The notes below the pieces were generated by a model. The model saw only the letters and a program-made list of their open reading frames with translations. It was not told the DNA's origin and ran no database searches. A stretch of 56,962 nucleotides of DNA. Source: Bryobacterales bacterium (GTDB lineage Bacteria; Acidobacteriota; Terriglobia; Bryobacterales; Bryobacteraceae). Both the position numbers and the translations under genes were made by a program. Below are positions 8,491 to 17,425 of the stretch, in pieces; position 1 is the first letter of the stretch, and every line of letters starts with the position of its first letter. The stretch is from contig PMOK01000171.1 in NCBI GenBank assembly GCA_003162425.1, positions 26,548 through 83,509 of the forward strand, given 5' to 3'.

Positions 8491-10850
8491 GCAAGGGACT
8501 CGTCATTGCACTCGCCGGCATTGGCCTGCTGGCACCGCAGTTCGCCTTCGGGCAAGACGGCGCATTCGCGGCCCCTCGCCGAAATGCCTGGAAGATTCTG
8601 GGACCGGGCGGAGGCGGAGCTCAATTCAATCCGACGCTCAGCGCGGTCGACCCCAGTTTGGTTTTGGTCAATTGCGACATGACCGGGTCGTACATCAGCA
8701 CCGACGGCGGAGGGTCGTGGCGGATGTTCAACCTGAGAGGTGTAGTGCGGTTCTTCGTGGCTGATCCGCTCGACAGCAAGATCCTGTACGCCGCTACCGA
8801 AGGACTCTACCGCAGCAGCGACAAGGGGAACACCTGGGATCTCGTCTATCCGGCTCCGGGCGACGTCATCTCGGTCGTGATATCCGGCGACCATGGCGAT
8901 GAGCGGATTCAATCGCGCGCGGGGTCGCATGCGATAGTTGACGCGCTGGCGGTGGATCCGGCCGATTCCAAAGTTCTGTTCGCGGCCATTTCCAAAGAGA
9001 AGAAGGCCAGCTTGTATCGGTCTGCCGACTGGGGAAAGACGTGGCAAAGCTTGGCGGAGTTGCCTTCGCCGGGCGCAAGAATCTACGTCGACGCCGAATC
9101 GCCCAAAGGCAATCGGACGGTGTACGTTGCCGAGGCATCCACTGTGGGAGTTTTCGAGAACGGCGGATGGCGCAACCAGAAGGGCCCTGATGGCGTGAAG
9201 CGGTTCCTCGATATCTCGGGAGGATTTCCCGGTGGCGGAAAGAAGCCGGTGTTCTACGCAGTCTCCGGCATGAACTGGCGCGGCGGCGATACGGGCGTCA
9301 CGGGCCTGTTTGTTTCCGTCGACGGTGGGGCAGCGTGGCAGACGATTCCAATCGATTTTCTTTCAATTGCACCGAAAGGAACGGCGAAGCTGGAACTCCG
9401 CGCCGTGGGCACCAGCCTCGAACATCCCGAGACCGCGTACCTGTCGTTTCGCGATCGGACCAGTTCCTTGAAGCCAGCTGACCGGAACATGGGTGTCGCT
9501 AAGACGGTGGATATGGGACAAAGCTGGCAAATGGTCTGGCGCGATACGGATACGGTCGCCGCGCCGAACGTAAAGGACGATTGGTTGACTCAACGGTACG
9601 GACCCGACTGGGGAGAGAATCCCTTCGCGCTCGGCGTCTCTCCGGTCGATCCCGACATCTGCTTCGGAACCGACTTTGGCCGGACGATGCGAACAAAAGA
9701 CGGCGGCAAGACCTGGCAAGGCGTGTACAGCCACCAGTTGGAGGATGGATCGACCATCACCACCGGTCTCGATGTCCTGACTACGTTCGGTATTTTCTTC
9801 GATCCGTTCGATGTGAGCCATTGGTTCGTGGGCTTCTCCGACATGGGCCTGTTCGAAAGCCGCGGAAGCGGACAATCGTGGAAAGAAGCCACCAGCCGGG
9901 GCATTCCCCGCGAGTGGGAAAACACCGGATACTGGGCCGTATTCGACCCCGAAGTCCAGGGACGCATCTGGGCGGCGATGAGCGGCACTCACGATCTTCC
10001 GCGGCCGAAGATGTGGAGAGGCTCGGAAGTGAAGAGTTTCCGCGGCGGCATCGTGCTCAGCGAAGACGGCGGGCGGACTTGGAAAGCAAGCGTCGAAGGT
10101 ATGCCTCAAACGGCGCCGACGCACATCCTGCTTGATCCCAAGAGTCCGGCGGATGCGCGCACACTCTACGTCTGCGCTTTCGGGAAAGGCGTCTATAAGT
10201 CGACCGATGGCGGGCGGCATTGGACTTTGAAGAATTCCGGCATCGATGGATCTGAGCCTTTCGCGTGGCGAATGGTCCAGGATTCCCATGGCCAACTGTA
10301 CCTGCTGGTCGCGCGGCGCGCCGGCGATGCGAGCATTGGGACTCCCCTCGACGGCGCTCTCTATCGTTCGCCGGATGGAGCCGAGCATTGGCAGCGGATC
10401 CCGTTGCCGGTGGGATCGAATGCGCCGAACGGCATGGCCATTGATCCGGAGGATCCGAACCGGCTTTACCTGGCCGCATGGGGACGTCCGGGCGGAGCGG
10501 GCGACACGGGAGGTGGCATCTTTGTTTCAACCGATGCCGGCAAGAGTTGGAAGAACGTGCTTGAAAAAGATCAGCACGTTTTTGACGTTACAGTCGATCC
10601 GCGGAAACCGGGTTTGTTGTACGCGACGGGCTTCGAATCTTCAGTCTGGAAGTCCGTCAATCGGGGTGAAACGTGGAGTCGCGTCAACGGATACAACTTC
10701 AAGTGGGGCCAGCGAGTGTTCCCCGATCCCCAGAATCCCGGCATGATTTATGTCTGTACGTATGGCGGTTCTATCTGGCACGGTCCCGCGGACGGCGATA
10801 CCGAGCAGGGGGAGGACATTGCGACGCCGATCATGCGGCCTGAGCGGTAG
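8487..10850 (+). CDS. Second secreted BNR/VPS10-type beta-propeller protein
   Basis: The TTG at 8487 is the start: it overlaps the previous stop (TTGA) and has AGGAG about 9 nt upstream. The 787-residue product has a signal peptide and the same repeat plan as the protein at 4799-7090, with Asp-box-like DGGGSW, DGGKTW, DGGRTW and DAGKSW along its length. Both end in the same arrangement: a KWGxRV block, then a YGGSxWHGPA block close to the C-terminus. The pair brackets a DUF4832 protein, so the three probably act on one substrate outside the cytoplasm. It is the last gene of the operon. Confidence 0.8.
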   Translation: MSKGLVIALAGIGLLAPQFAFGQDGAFAAPRRNAWKILGPGGGGAQFNPTLSAVDPSLVLVNCDMTGSYISTDGGGSWRMFNLRGVVRFFVADPLDSKILYAATEGLYRSSDKGNTWDLVYPAPGDVISVVISGDHGDERIQSRAGSHAIVDALAVDPADSKVLFAAISKEKKASLYRSADWGKTWQSLAELPSPGARIYVDAESPKGNRTVYVAEASTVGVFENGGWRNQKGPDGVKRFLDISGGFPGGGKKPVFYAVSGMNWRGGDTGVTGLFVSVDGGAAWQTIPIDFLSIAPKGTAKLELRAVGTSLEHPETAYLSFRDRTSSLKPADRNMGVAKTVDMGQSWQMVWRDTDTVAAPNVKDDWLTQRYGPDWGENPFALGVSPVDPDICFGTDFGRTMRTKDGGKTWQGVYSHQLEDGSTITTGLDVLTTFGIFFDPFDVSHWFVGFSDMGLFESRGSGQSWKEATSRGIPREWENTGYWAVFDPEVQGRIWAAMSGTHDLPRPKMWRGSEVKSFRGGIVLSEDGGRTWKASVEGMPQTAPTHILLDPKSPADARTLYVCAFGKGVYKSTDGGRHWTLKNSGIDGSEPFAWRMVQDSHGQLYLLVARRAGDASIGTPLDGALYRSPDGAEHWQRIPLPVGSNAPNGMAIDPEDPNRLYLAAWGRPGGAGDTGGGIFVSTDAGKSWKNVLEKDQHVFDVTVDPRKPGLLYATGFESSVWKSVNRGETWSRVNGYNFKWGQRVFPDPQNPGMIYVCTYGGSIWHGPADGDTEQGEDIATPIMRPER

Positions 10851-10932
10851 CGAATCCGGAGAACCGGCATCGAAGCCACTTCCGGGCAGCGCGCAATTTT
10901 GGGTACGCGCGATTCCTCGGCGCCGCATTCGC

Positions 10933-11203
10933 GGTAGTGACGCCGAAATCTTTGCGCCATCGGAAAGCCTGACCAGCGTGATCGAGATGCTGTTGGGCGC
11001 GATATGCAGGCCGTTCGCGCGAGGATTGATGCGCAACCCGGCCAGCCGCAGCACAGCGTCGCGTGGGTTCGCGGTGGATTCACGCCGAGCACCGGCGGAA
11101 CGGGCGCGTTCAGAATGTCCAGAATTTCCTGAGCCGGTTTCTGATACGTGAGTTCGGCTGCGATGGGAATCGCCAGGACGACCAATAAAAAGGTGCGGCG
11201 CAT
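10933..11203 (-). pseudogene. Relic of an S9 (prolyl oligopeptidase-like) peptidase gene
   Basis: From an ATG at 11203 the frame reads a signal peptide and ELTYQKPAQEILDILNAP, the usual N-terminus of acidobacterial S9 family peptidases. After about 50 codons the match jumps to another frame, which reads LRLAGLRINPRANG and then SISITLVRLSDGAKISASLP. About 20 codons normally between these blocks are missing and the frame is shifted. Homology fades near 10933 and there is no catalytic domain. The remnant sits at the edge of the rearranged 11-13 kb region. Confidence 0.6.
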
Positions 11204-11247
11204 GAAGGCCTCCAGTCCGCAAGCGTAAGGAATTGGTTAGCCGCAAG

Positions 11248-12342
11248 TCAACCGGAGCGGCCCACCAGCCGCAGTATCTCGCCGGCAGCGTCTTTGGCCT
11301 CGGTACGACGACCGGCGTAACAGGTGGCGCCGGCAACTGCACGTTGGAATGCCCCCACCATTTCCGGCGAATCCGCCAGGACATGGGGTGTATTCCGCAA
11401 GAGAGTCAACAGGCCTTCGCCCTGAGGGACCGCCTCGATACTCCAAGTGCCCGCGGGCTGATACTCAAGCGAGAGAATCCACCCAACGGGTGCAGGCGCA
11501 TCGCCTACCGGAGCATTGCACTCGGCCGCCAGCACCGGCACTTGTTCGGGGCAGCCATTCCGGAGGAGCAATGGCCGTGGATAGGGGTGCACGCGCCCAT
11601 CGGAATCGATCAGCGCATACTCATCGGAGAAGTAAGTGGCGCCTCGCCGCAACAGTTCGGCCACCAGCGACGATTTTCCCGCGTGCGTGGCGCCAGGCAG
11701 CAGCAAGGCCCGCCCGCCGAGTACAACAGTACCCGCATGCACGGCACGCAGCGTTGTCAGGCGTTGGATCACGGCCTCATCTAGCACCCTTATGAGGGCC
11801 GGTACCAAGTCGATCGCGCGGCAAGCCGATGCCACCACCACATCGTCAACCGACAACTGAAGCAGTTCGCCAACTCGAGCGACGCGAACCAAGATATCGG
11901 GCTGGTCAGCGCTATCCATTCTGGGCAATGAAGGGAGAACGTAGCGTTCCAGGATGCTGTGCGCTTCTAGACATCGCGTCTCCACTCAGATATTACAGCC
12001 GAAAGCGCGAACTCCAAAACCGTGAGCTTCAAGGCTCCCTTGTTTGCGCAGCCACAGCGCAATCTTTGTTGGCGTATCCGGGAGCTCTGCCAGGACGCGC
12101 TCAAAGTCCGCGGATTCATAGGCGATTTCACGCACCGGATCGCCTTCCAGAACCAGGATCCTGCGCAGGTCTTGCTGCACTGCCTCAGCCAGGATGCTCC
12201 GATGGGCCAGAACCCGGCCGATTTCGGGATTCCACGCCGTTTGGGGAGCCGCGACGCGGCGGACGGGCGCCCCGACCAATTCCCGGTATCGAGCGGGATC
12301 TCCATCGATGGCAAAAATGGCGTCGAAGCCATAATACGGGCC
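11248..12342 (-). pseudogene. Degenerate copy of the GT25-HprK-like part of the 13398-15491 gene
   Basis: This segment aligns with 13398-14492 at very high identity (constant offset of 2150 bp over most of its length). It lacks the whole N-terminal glycosyltransferase domain. A CGA codon of the intact gene is TGA here (11986-11988), between the GT25-like and kinase-like parts. Downstream of that stop a GTG at 11985 opens 245 codons encoding a complete-looking HprK-like domain with its Walker A (GATHAGKSS). A free-standing kinase-like product is therefore possible. The upper end joins directly to a fragment of the nucleotidyltransferase gene. Confidence 0.75.
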
Positions 12343-12439
12343 TGCCAATGCCCAGCGGATCGCGCGGCTCGCGGAGAACGTTCGCGATTGGGACTCGCTG
12401 CTCCATCTGGCTCGGGAACACCGCGTGTTGTCGATGCTA
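12343..12439 (+). pseudogene. 95-bp fragment of the NTP_transf_5 gene
   Basis: 12342-12439 matches about 16271-16368 at the start of the intact nucleotidyltransferase gene, in the same orientation (codons for AENVRDWDSLLHLAREHR). It abuts the HprK-like copy at a short shared sequence (GGCC-GCC), suggesting a microhomology-mediated deletion inside a duplicated block. It also overlaps the 3' end of the glycosyltransferase-like gene. Confidence 0.7.
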
Positions 12440-13342
12440 GGCGTGGAATCGATCGGCCAGGGATAGCTGGGCCGTCGCCAGGCAGTAGTCGGGCACGAGG
12501 CGAAGGTCGAGGTCGACGAAGTCTGAAACGGTGTAGCCGCAATCTGCGAACACGAACTTCGAGAACTTCTCGCTTGTATGCCAGCAATGGATGTGCGGGA
12601 CGTGATCGATCGGCAGCGGCGAAGTACTGGCCACGTCGAGCAGGTCCGTCTTGATCGCCTCGGGAGCGCAATGGTTGACTGCGATCTCTCCTGCGTACAT
12701 CGACGCCACGCCCCGATACCAGCACGGCCAGACACCCGGTCCTGACGCGAAGTGCTCCTCGAGGATGTGGAGCGTCAGCGTTTCAGCCAGTGCACTCGCC
12801 TCGCGAACCAGCCTCGTCGGGCCGTACCACGTCGAGCCAACATTCCTCAGGCCGAGATACGTCAAGCCGCGGTCGGCGGAGATGGCCTCGATCCTGCGAC
12901 GCACGATGTCGGTATTCGAGTAGCCACCGTGCCCGCAGGTGAAGCCCAGCGGACGAAACTCGTTCCAGGCTGGGGTGAGGAAGGTGTCGACGTCGGTCCT
13001 CAAGAGATGGCTGTAACGGTCGAGAGCGTCCGAGCCGGCCGCGTTCAGGCAGGCGAGCGAGTTTACGAAGCGGTAATCCTGCCACTGCGGTTCATCGGCA
13101 ACCGGCCTCTGTACGATCTTGACCACGTCGTCGGGCAGCTGGTCAAGCGCGCCGGGCGGGCCGAACATCACGAGATCCGTGTCCGCGCTCGCCGCAAACA
13201 CCCATGAACGGCGCAGCCAGAGGGCCTGCTGCACCAGCCCGGGCCGGTCTTCGACGAAACACACGACCGCGCGCCGGCCCGCGGCCGGCCCTGGCGCACT
13301 GTTCGAAGCCAAACCCGCCGCCGCCGTTTGTTTGTCGCTCAT
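12437..13342 (-). CDS. Uncharacterised glycosyltransferase-like protein
   Basis: I favour the ATG at 13342 (MSDKQTAAAG); the frame extends upstream to a TTG at 13414 that overlaps the fusion gene's stop. The ~301-residue protein has an early strand-like RRAVVCFVEDRPGL and an RTDVDTF motif near the middle that could be a metal-binding DxD. It also has several aromatic-rich blocks (STWYGPTRL, GVWPCWYRGV, HIHCWHTSEKF). I recognise no family with certainty; a nucleotide-sugar-type fold is a guess. It lies between the intact fusion gene and the mosaic pseudogene, and its last codons fall in the duplicated nucleotidyltransferase fragment. Confidence 0.55.
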   Translation of the reverse strand: MSDKQTAAAGLASNSAPGPAAGRRAVVCFVEDRPGLVQQALWLRRSWVFAASADTDLVMFGPPGALDQLPDDVVKIVQRPVADEPQWQDYRFVNSLACLNAAGSDALDRYSHLLRTDVDTFLTPAWNEFRPLGFTCGHGGYSNTDIVRRRIEAISADRGLTYLGLRNVGSTWYGPTRLVREASALAETLTLHILEEHFASGPGVWPCWYRGVASMYAGEIAVNHCAPEAIKTDLLDVASTSPLPIDHVPHIHCWHTSEKFSKFVFADCGYTVSDFVDLDLRLVPDYCLATAQLSLADRFHA

Positions 13343-13397
13343 GCCTGCTGCACCAGGCTGACGCAACAGCCGCTGTGTTTTGCCAGTTGCGTTTGTG

Positions 13398-15491
13398 TCA
13401 TGAAGGGCGGCCAACTAACCGCAGTATCTCGTCGGCAGCGTCAATAGCCTCGGTACGGCACCCGGTGTAACAGGTGGCACCCCCGACTGCGCGTTGGAAT
13501 GACTCGACTATATCGGGGGAATCCGCCAAAACATGAGGTGTATTCCGCAATAGAGTGAGTAGGCCCTCGCTTTGAGGGACGGCCTCGATGGCCCAGGTGC
13601 GGGCGGGCTGGTAATCAAGCGACAGAATCCAGCCAACCGGCGCTGGCGCATCCCCTACCGGAGCATTGCATTCCCCCGCAAGCACCGGGAACTGCTCGGG
13701 GCAGCCATTCCGGAGTAGCAGTGGCCGTGGATAGGGGTGCACACGCCCCTGGGAATCGATCAGCGCATACTCATCGGAGAAGTAAGTGGCGCCTCGCCGC
13801 AAGAGTTCGGCGACCAAAGACGATTTTCCCGCATGCGAGGCGCCCGGCAGCAGCAAGGCCCGCCCGCCCAATACCACAGTACCCGCATGCACGGCGCGCA
13901 ATCCAGTCAGGCGTTGGATCACGGCCTCGTCCACCACGCGCACGAGGGCCGGCACCAGGTCGATCGCGCGGCCAGCCGATGCCACCACCACATCGTCAAC
14001 CGACAACTGAAGCTGTTCCCCAACTCGAGCGACGCGAACCAACATATCAGGCTGGTCAGCGCTATCCATTCTGGGCAATGAAGGCAGAACGTAGCGTTCC
14101 AGGATGGTGCGCGCTTCCAGACACGCCGTTTCCACTCGGATATTACAGCCGAAAGCGCGAACTCCGAAACCGTGAGCTTTGAGGGCGCCCCCCTTGCGCA
14201 GCCACAGCGCAATCTTTGTTGGCGTATCCGGGAGCTCTGCCAGGACGCGCTCAAAGTCCGCGGATTCATAGGCGATTTCGCGCACAGGATCGCCTTCCAG
14301 AATGAGGATCCTACGCAGGTCTTGCTGTACTGCCTCAGCCAGGATGCTCCGATGGGCCAGAACCCGGCCGATTTCGGGTTTACACAGCGTCTCAGGAGCA
14401 GCGGCGCGGCGTATCCGCGCGCCCACCAGTTCCTGATATCGAGCGGGATCTCCATCGATGGCAAAAATGGCGTCGAAGCCGTAATATGGGCCGGCGATCT
14501 CCCGCTGGGCCGCCTCGAAGAGTGGACGGGCCGCTTCAGCGCCCAGGAGCGATTCAAAATGCTCCCGCACGGGTGCATTGTCCAGTCCAAGCTCGTCGTA
14601 GGCGATCAGGTAATTTCGTACACGGTCTGCCCAGTTGAGTGCATACGGTACGCCGCCTGGTCGAAATCGGTGCAGCCAGCGCAAGAAGGGCAGGCACATC
14701 ACTTTACCGCCATTGCGGCGGATCTTGTCGTGGAGGTATCCTTCTTCGACGCAGAAGCCCTGGAATCGGGGATTGAAGCCCGGCCATGCCTCCTTACGGC
14801 ACGCAAATACACCCATGCCTTGCATGGGAATCTCAAAAGGCGGTGCATCCGGATCGGCGGCGCGTTGGTCAATGCCCCATTGGCCGTGCATTCCCCGCGA
14901 CCAAATCGGGTTGAAGTGCGTGCCTTGCAGGCTCTGGTCGTTCGAAATCAGTGGGCCCTGGAATAGGTCGCTGGAATGGCGCTGGGTCTTGAGGAAGGCG
15001 ACTAGTTTGGCCAGGGATCCGGGCGGGAATAGGACATGCGAATCCATCACCAGTACAAATTCGCTATTGGCTTCCCGAAACAGGAAATCCTTGACCGTCG
15101 TACCCGTGAAGCGATCGTAAGGGACGTACCGGTATCCCTGCACATTCTCCTCGAGGGATTTTAATGCCGCCGCACATGGCCCTGTGGGGTGGTTGTCGAG
15201 GACCAGAATGGCGGTCTCGCCGGCGATCTCCGGATGGTACATACGAATGGACTGCACCGTAAAGAACGCTGCGTCGTATTCGTCGTACGTGGCCATGGCG
15301 ATCGTGAGAAACCGCTCAGGCCCAGCGGGACTAGCTTTGGGCGTCCCGTTCGCCGGCTGCAGCAAATGGGAGTCGAGGATCCGGCTGGCGTGTCCGAAGG
15401 CATCCGACGAGGGCGGTATCTGATCTAGAACACCGAGGAAATACTCGATTCCAGGCGTTCCCTCGCCGGACATCTTAGACAGAGAACCCAC
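13398..15491 (-). CDS. GT2 - GT25-like - HprK-like kinase fusion protein
   Basis: This single 697-residue frame joins three parts. Residues ~58-330 are a family 2 glycosyltransferase (FLTIAMATYDEYDAA, FVLVMDSHVLFP, then GMGVFACRKEAWPGF). Residues ~333-440 resemble GT25 enzymes (YGFDAIFAIDGDPARYQE, then PEIGRVLAHRSILAEAV and RRILILEGD). Residues ~455-697 are an HPr kinase-like domain with Walker A GASHAGKSS (550-558) and an acidic SDEYALIDSQG block. HprK-like kinases usually stand alone beside PqqD and NTP_transf_5 genes, both of which flank this gene. The start is GTG 15491 or ATG 15473. It lies 19 bp downstream of the PqqD-domain gene, so they are probably co-transcribed. The substrate is unknown. 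Confidence 0.75.
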   Translation of the reverse strand: MGSLSKMSGEGTPGIEYFLGVLDQIPPSSDAFGHASRILDSHLLQPANGTPKASPAGPERFLTIAMATYDEYDAAFFTVQSIRMYHPEIAGETAILVLDNHPTGPCAAALKSLEENVQGYRYVPYDRFTGTTVKDFLFREANSEFVLVMDSHVLFPPGSLAKLVAFLKTQRHSSDLFQGPLISNDQSLQGTHFNPIWSRGMHGQWGIDQRAADPDAPPFEIPMQGMGVFACRKEAWPGFNPRFQGFCVEEGYLHDKIRRNGGKVMCLPFLRWLHRFRPGGVPYALNWADRVRNYLIAYDELGLDNAPVREHFESLLGAEAARPLFEAAQREIAGPYYGFDAIFAIDGDPARYQELVGARIRRAAAPETLCKPEIGRVLAHRSILAEAVQQDLRRILILEGDPVREIAYESADFERVLAELPDTPTKIALWLRKGGALKAHGFGVRAFGCNIRVETACLEARTILERYVLPSLPRMDSADQPDMLVRVARVGEQLQLSVDDVVVASAGRAIDLVPALVRVVDEAVIQRLTGLRAVHAGTVVLGGRALLLPGASHAGKSSLVAELLRRGATYFSDEYALIDSQGRVHPYPRPLLLRNGCPEQFPVLAGECNAPVGDAPAPVGWILSLDYQPARTWAIEAVPQSEGLLTLLRNTPHVLADSPDIVESFQRAVGGATCYTGCRTEAIDAADEILRLVGRPS

Positions 15492-15510
15492 TCCAATGCC
15501 CTGGTGTCAG

Positions 15511-15969
15511 TTAGTTTGTAGGGCCGGGGGTGGTGGCGCTGGCGGTGGTGGCGGGGGGTGGGTTCCCGCCACCGCCCGACCCTGCACTTTGCGCGTGCGC
15601 CCGCTGCTCCGCCATCGTTAAGGAAACGACCACCGGTAAGGCGATAGCGCTCAACGTTGCGAAGACCTGGCGCCTGGTCGCCCCGGAAGTCGCCCCAGAA
15701 GGCGCCCCGGATGTCGTCACCAGCTTCTTCTCCCGCAGTTGCAGAATCGATTGCAGGGCGAGCTCCTCGGTCACGCTTGGATCAAGCGAACGCTGCATGT
15801 CTTCCGCTACTTTGGAAAGTGTTGTGGGACCGCTGCACGCGTCCCAGGCGGCGCCAGCCGTTGCGTTCAAGGCGAAAACCGTCTCGTTCTTGCGGTCGAC
15901 AATGAGTTTGGAGCCGTCGGGAAGTTTATCCACCAACAGATCGTTTGTACTCGTGCGCTCTACTTGCAT
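15511..15969 (-). CDS. PqqD-domain protein with export-signal-like C-terminal tail
   Basis: AGGAG precedes the ATG at 15969 by 5 nt. Residues ~1-90 of 152 are a PqqD-like fold: LPDGSKLIVDRKNETVFALN, then AGAAWDACSG and a winged-helix-like C-terminal half. PqqD proteins bind leader peptides in RiPP pathways. Residues ~100-130 then read RRQVFATL, a hydrophobic stretch and RAHAQS, like a Tat or Sec signal with a cleavage site. The last ~25 residues are Gly/Pro/Thr-rich. The protein could be a chaperone, or a leader-like carrier whose tail is exported. It lies upstream of the GT-HprK fusion and divergent from the nucleotidyltransferase gene. Confidence 0.7.
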   Translation of the reverse strand: MQVERTSTNDLLVDKLPDGSKLIVDRKNETVFALNATAGAAWDACSGPTTLSKVAEDMQRSLDPSVTEELALQSILQLREKKLVTTSGAPSGATSGATRRQVFATLSAIALPVVVSLTMAEQRAHAQSAGSGGGGNPPPATTASATTPGPTN

Positions 15970-16217
15970 GGCTTCTCCTTTTCAGTCGCTCTGGTATGCA
16001 TAGAACGTACCGCCAAAACCAGATCGATGAGCGACTATAACCCCCTCCTCCTCGGCTGTCAATGGGACCAAAGGGCATGTAACGCAGGGCATGTAATGCA
16101 AGTTGCATCCATTCGCGTTGGGTTGTAAACTAACCAGGACCCAATGGAAATTCTTACTGTGCGAATCAACAGCTCGCGACATTCGTGGGGCACGCCTTCC
16201 TCCCACTGGCTGGACTG

Positions 16218-17363
16218 ATGCCGGCTGATCTCGCATCTTCGGAACTGTTGCGCGCCATTGTCCAGCGGCCTGCCGATGCCCAGCGGACCGCGCGGCTCGC
16301 GGAGAACGTTCGCGATTGGGACTCGCTGCTCCATCTGGCTCGGGAACACCGCGTCTCGCCGATGCTATTCTCGCGGCTCGTAGACATGGCCCCGGTAGTC
16401 CCGCCAGCAGTGCAAGAGCAACTGCGAGCCGAATACCACCGCAACGTTTTCCACAACCTGGCGAATGCAAAGGAATTGATTGGCCTGCTCCACGTGCTCG
16501 ATCGCGAGGGGATTCCCGCCATGCCGTTTAAGGGGGTCGTGTTGGGAGCGTCCATCTACGGCGACCTCACGACACGTCCGGCCGGCGATGTGGACCTGCT
16601 TATCCATTACCGGCACCTGCTGCGAGCCACAGCCGTTCTGCTGGAAATGGGCTGCGAACTCACAACGCCGGTACGCGCGAACGGAGAGCCGGCCGATCCG
16701 CACCTTTACGAATACCATTTCGAGCGGCCGGCGGACGGAATGGTGATTGAACTCCGTTGGAGATTCGAGCTTACGTATTCGAGGTTCAGACGTGATCTCG
16801 GCATGGATTGGGTGTGGCCGCGGCGGCGAATCGCGATCCTGGCGGGCGCCGAAGTTCCCAATATCGATCCCGAGATCACACTGCTGATGCTTTGCATGCA
16901 CGGCGCCAAGCATGCGTGGTCGCGCCTGATCTGGATCTGTGACGTCGCGCAATTGCTGACCACGTTCCCCGACCTGGATTGGAAAGAGGTCATCCGGGAA
17001 GCCAAACGGTCGGGGTTATGGCGAACACTCGCCGTCGGCGTGCTGCTCGCGCAACGAATGGCGGGCGTCGAAGTTTCTCAGGCTGTGCTCGGGCCTTTCG
17101 AGTGGGATGCTACAGCATCCAGCCTGGCGCGGCATATCCAGGCAACTTTGTTCGATGCGCCCGGCAGCACGCCCGCGGGCCGCAGACCTTACTACCTCCA
17201 GTTGCTTGGGTTTCGCGATCGCATTCGGTTGCTCCTGTCGCTGGATTTCTTTCGGCCGAATGACAGAGATCGCGCAGCCATCCATCTACCGCCTTCCCTC
17301 CATTTCCTTTATTACCTGATACGTCCGGTCCGCATGCTTTGTGACAGATCGGCGAGGCCATGA
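16218..17363 (+). CDS. NTP_transf_5 family nucleotidyltransferase
   Basis: This ~381-residue protein matches the uncharacterised nucleotidyltransferase family found beside PqqD and HprK-like genes. Landmarks are an N-terminal helical region (DWDSLLHLAREHRVSP), then FKGVVLGASIYGD and RPAGDVDLLI (the GxxxxxDVD metal-binding motif of the polymerase-beta fold), HFERPADGMVIELRW, and a C-terminal helical region with LHGAKH-like residues. The frame also has a GTG at 16185; neither start has a strong ribosome-binding site and I prefer the ATG at 16218. It is divergent from the PqqD gene across about 250 bp that should hold both promoters. A fragment of it is duplicated at 12343-12439. Confidence 0.75.
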   Translation: MPADLASSELLRAIVQRPADAQRTARLAENVRDWDSLLHLAREHRVSPMLFSRLVDMAPVVPPAVQEQLRAEYHRNVFHNLANAKELIGLLHVLDREGIPAMPFKGVVLGASIYGDLTTRPAGDVDLLIHYRHLLRATAVLLEMGCELTTPVRANGEPADPHLYEYHFERPADGMVIELRWRFELTYSRFRRDLGMDWVWPRRRIAILAGAEVPNIDPEITLLMLCMHGAKHAWSRLIWICDVAQLLTTFPDLDWKEVIREAKRSGLWRTLAVGVLLAQRMAGVEVSQAVLGPFEWDATASSLARHIQATLFDAPGSTPAGRRPYYLQLLGFRDRIRLLLSLDFFRPNDRDRAAIHLPPSLHFLYYLIRPVRMLCDRSARP

Positions 17364-17425
17364 AGGCTTAATTACAAGTAAATTAGAGCTGCAGTTCTGT
17401 CCAACTGTGGTACTTTGGCTTCAAC

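Noticed and set aside
9363..10388. 341-codon minus-strand frame
   Set aside because: Shadow of the second BNR gene, with the same features as the previous one.
16185..16217. Longer start of the nucleotidyltransferase gene (GTG)
   Set aside because: No ribosome-binding site; the extra residues are hydrophobic and not family-like, although the choice is not firm.
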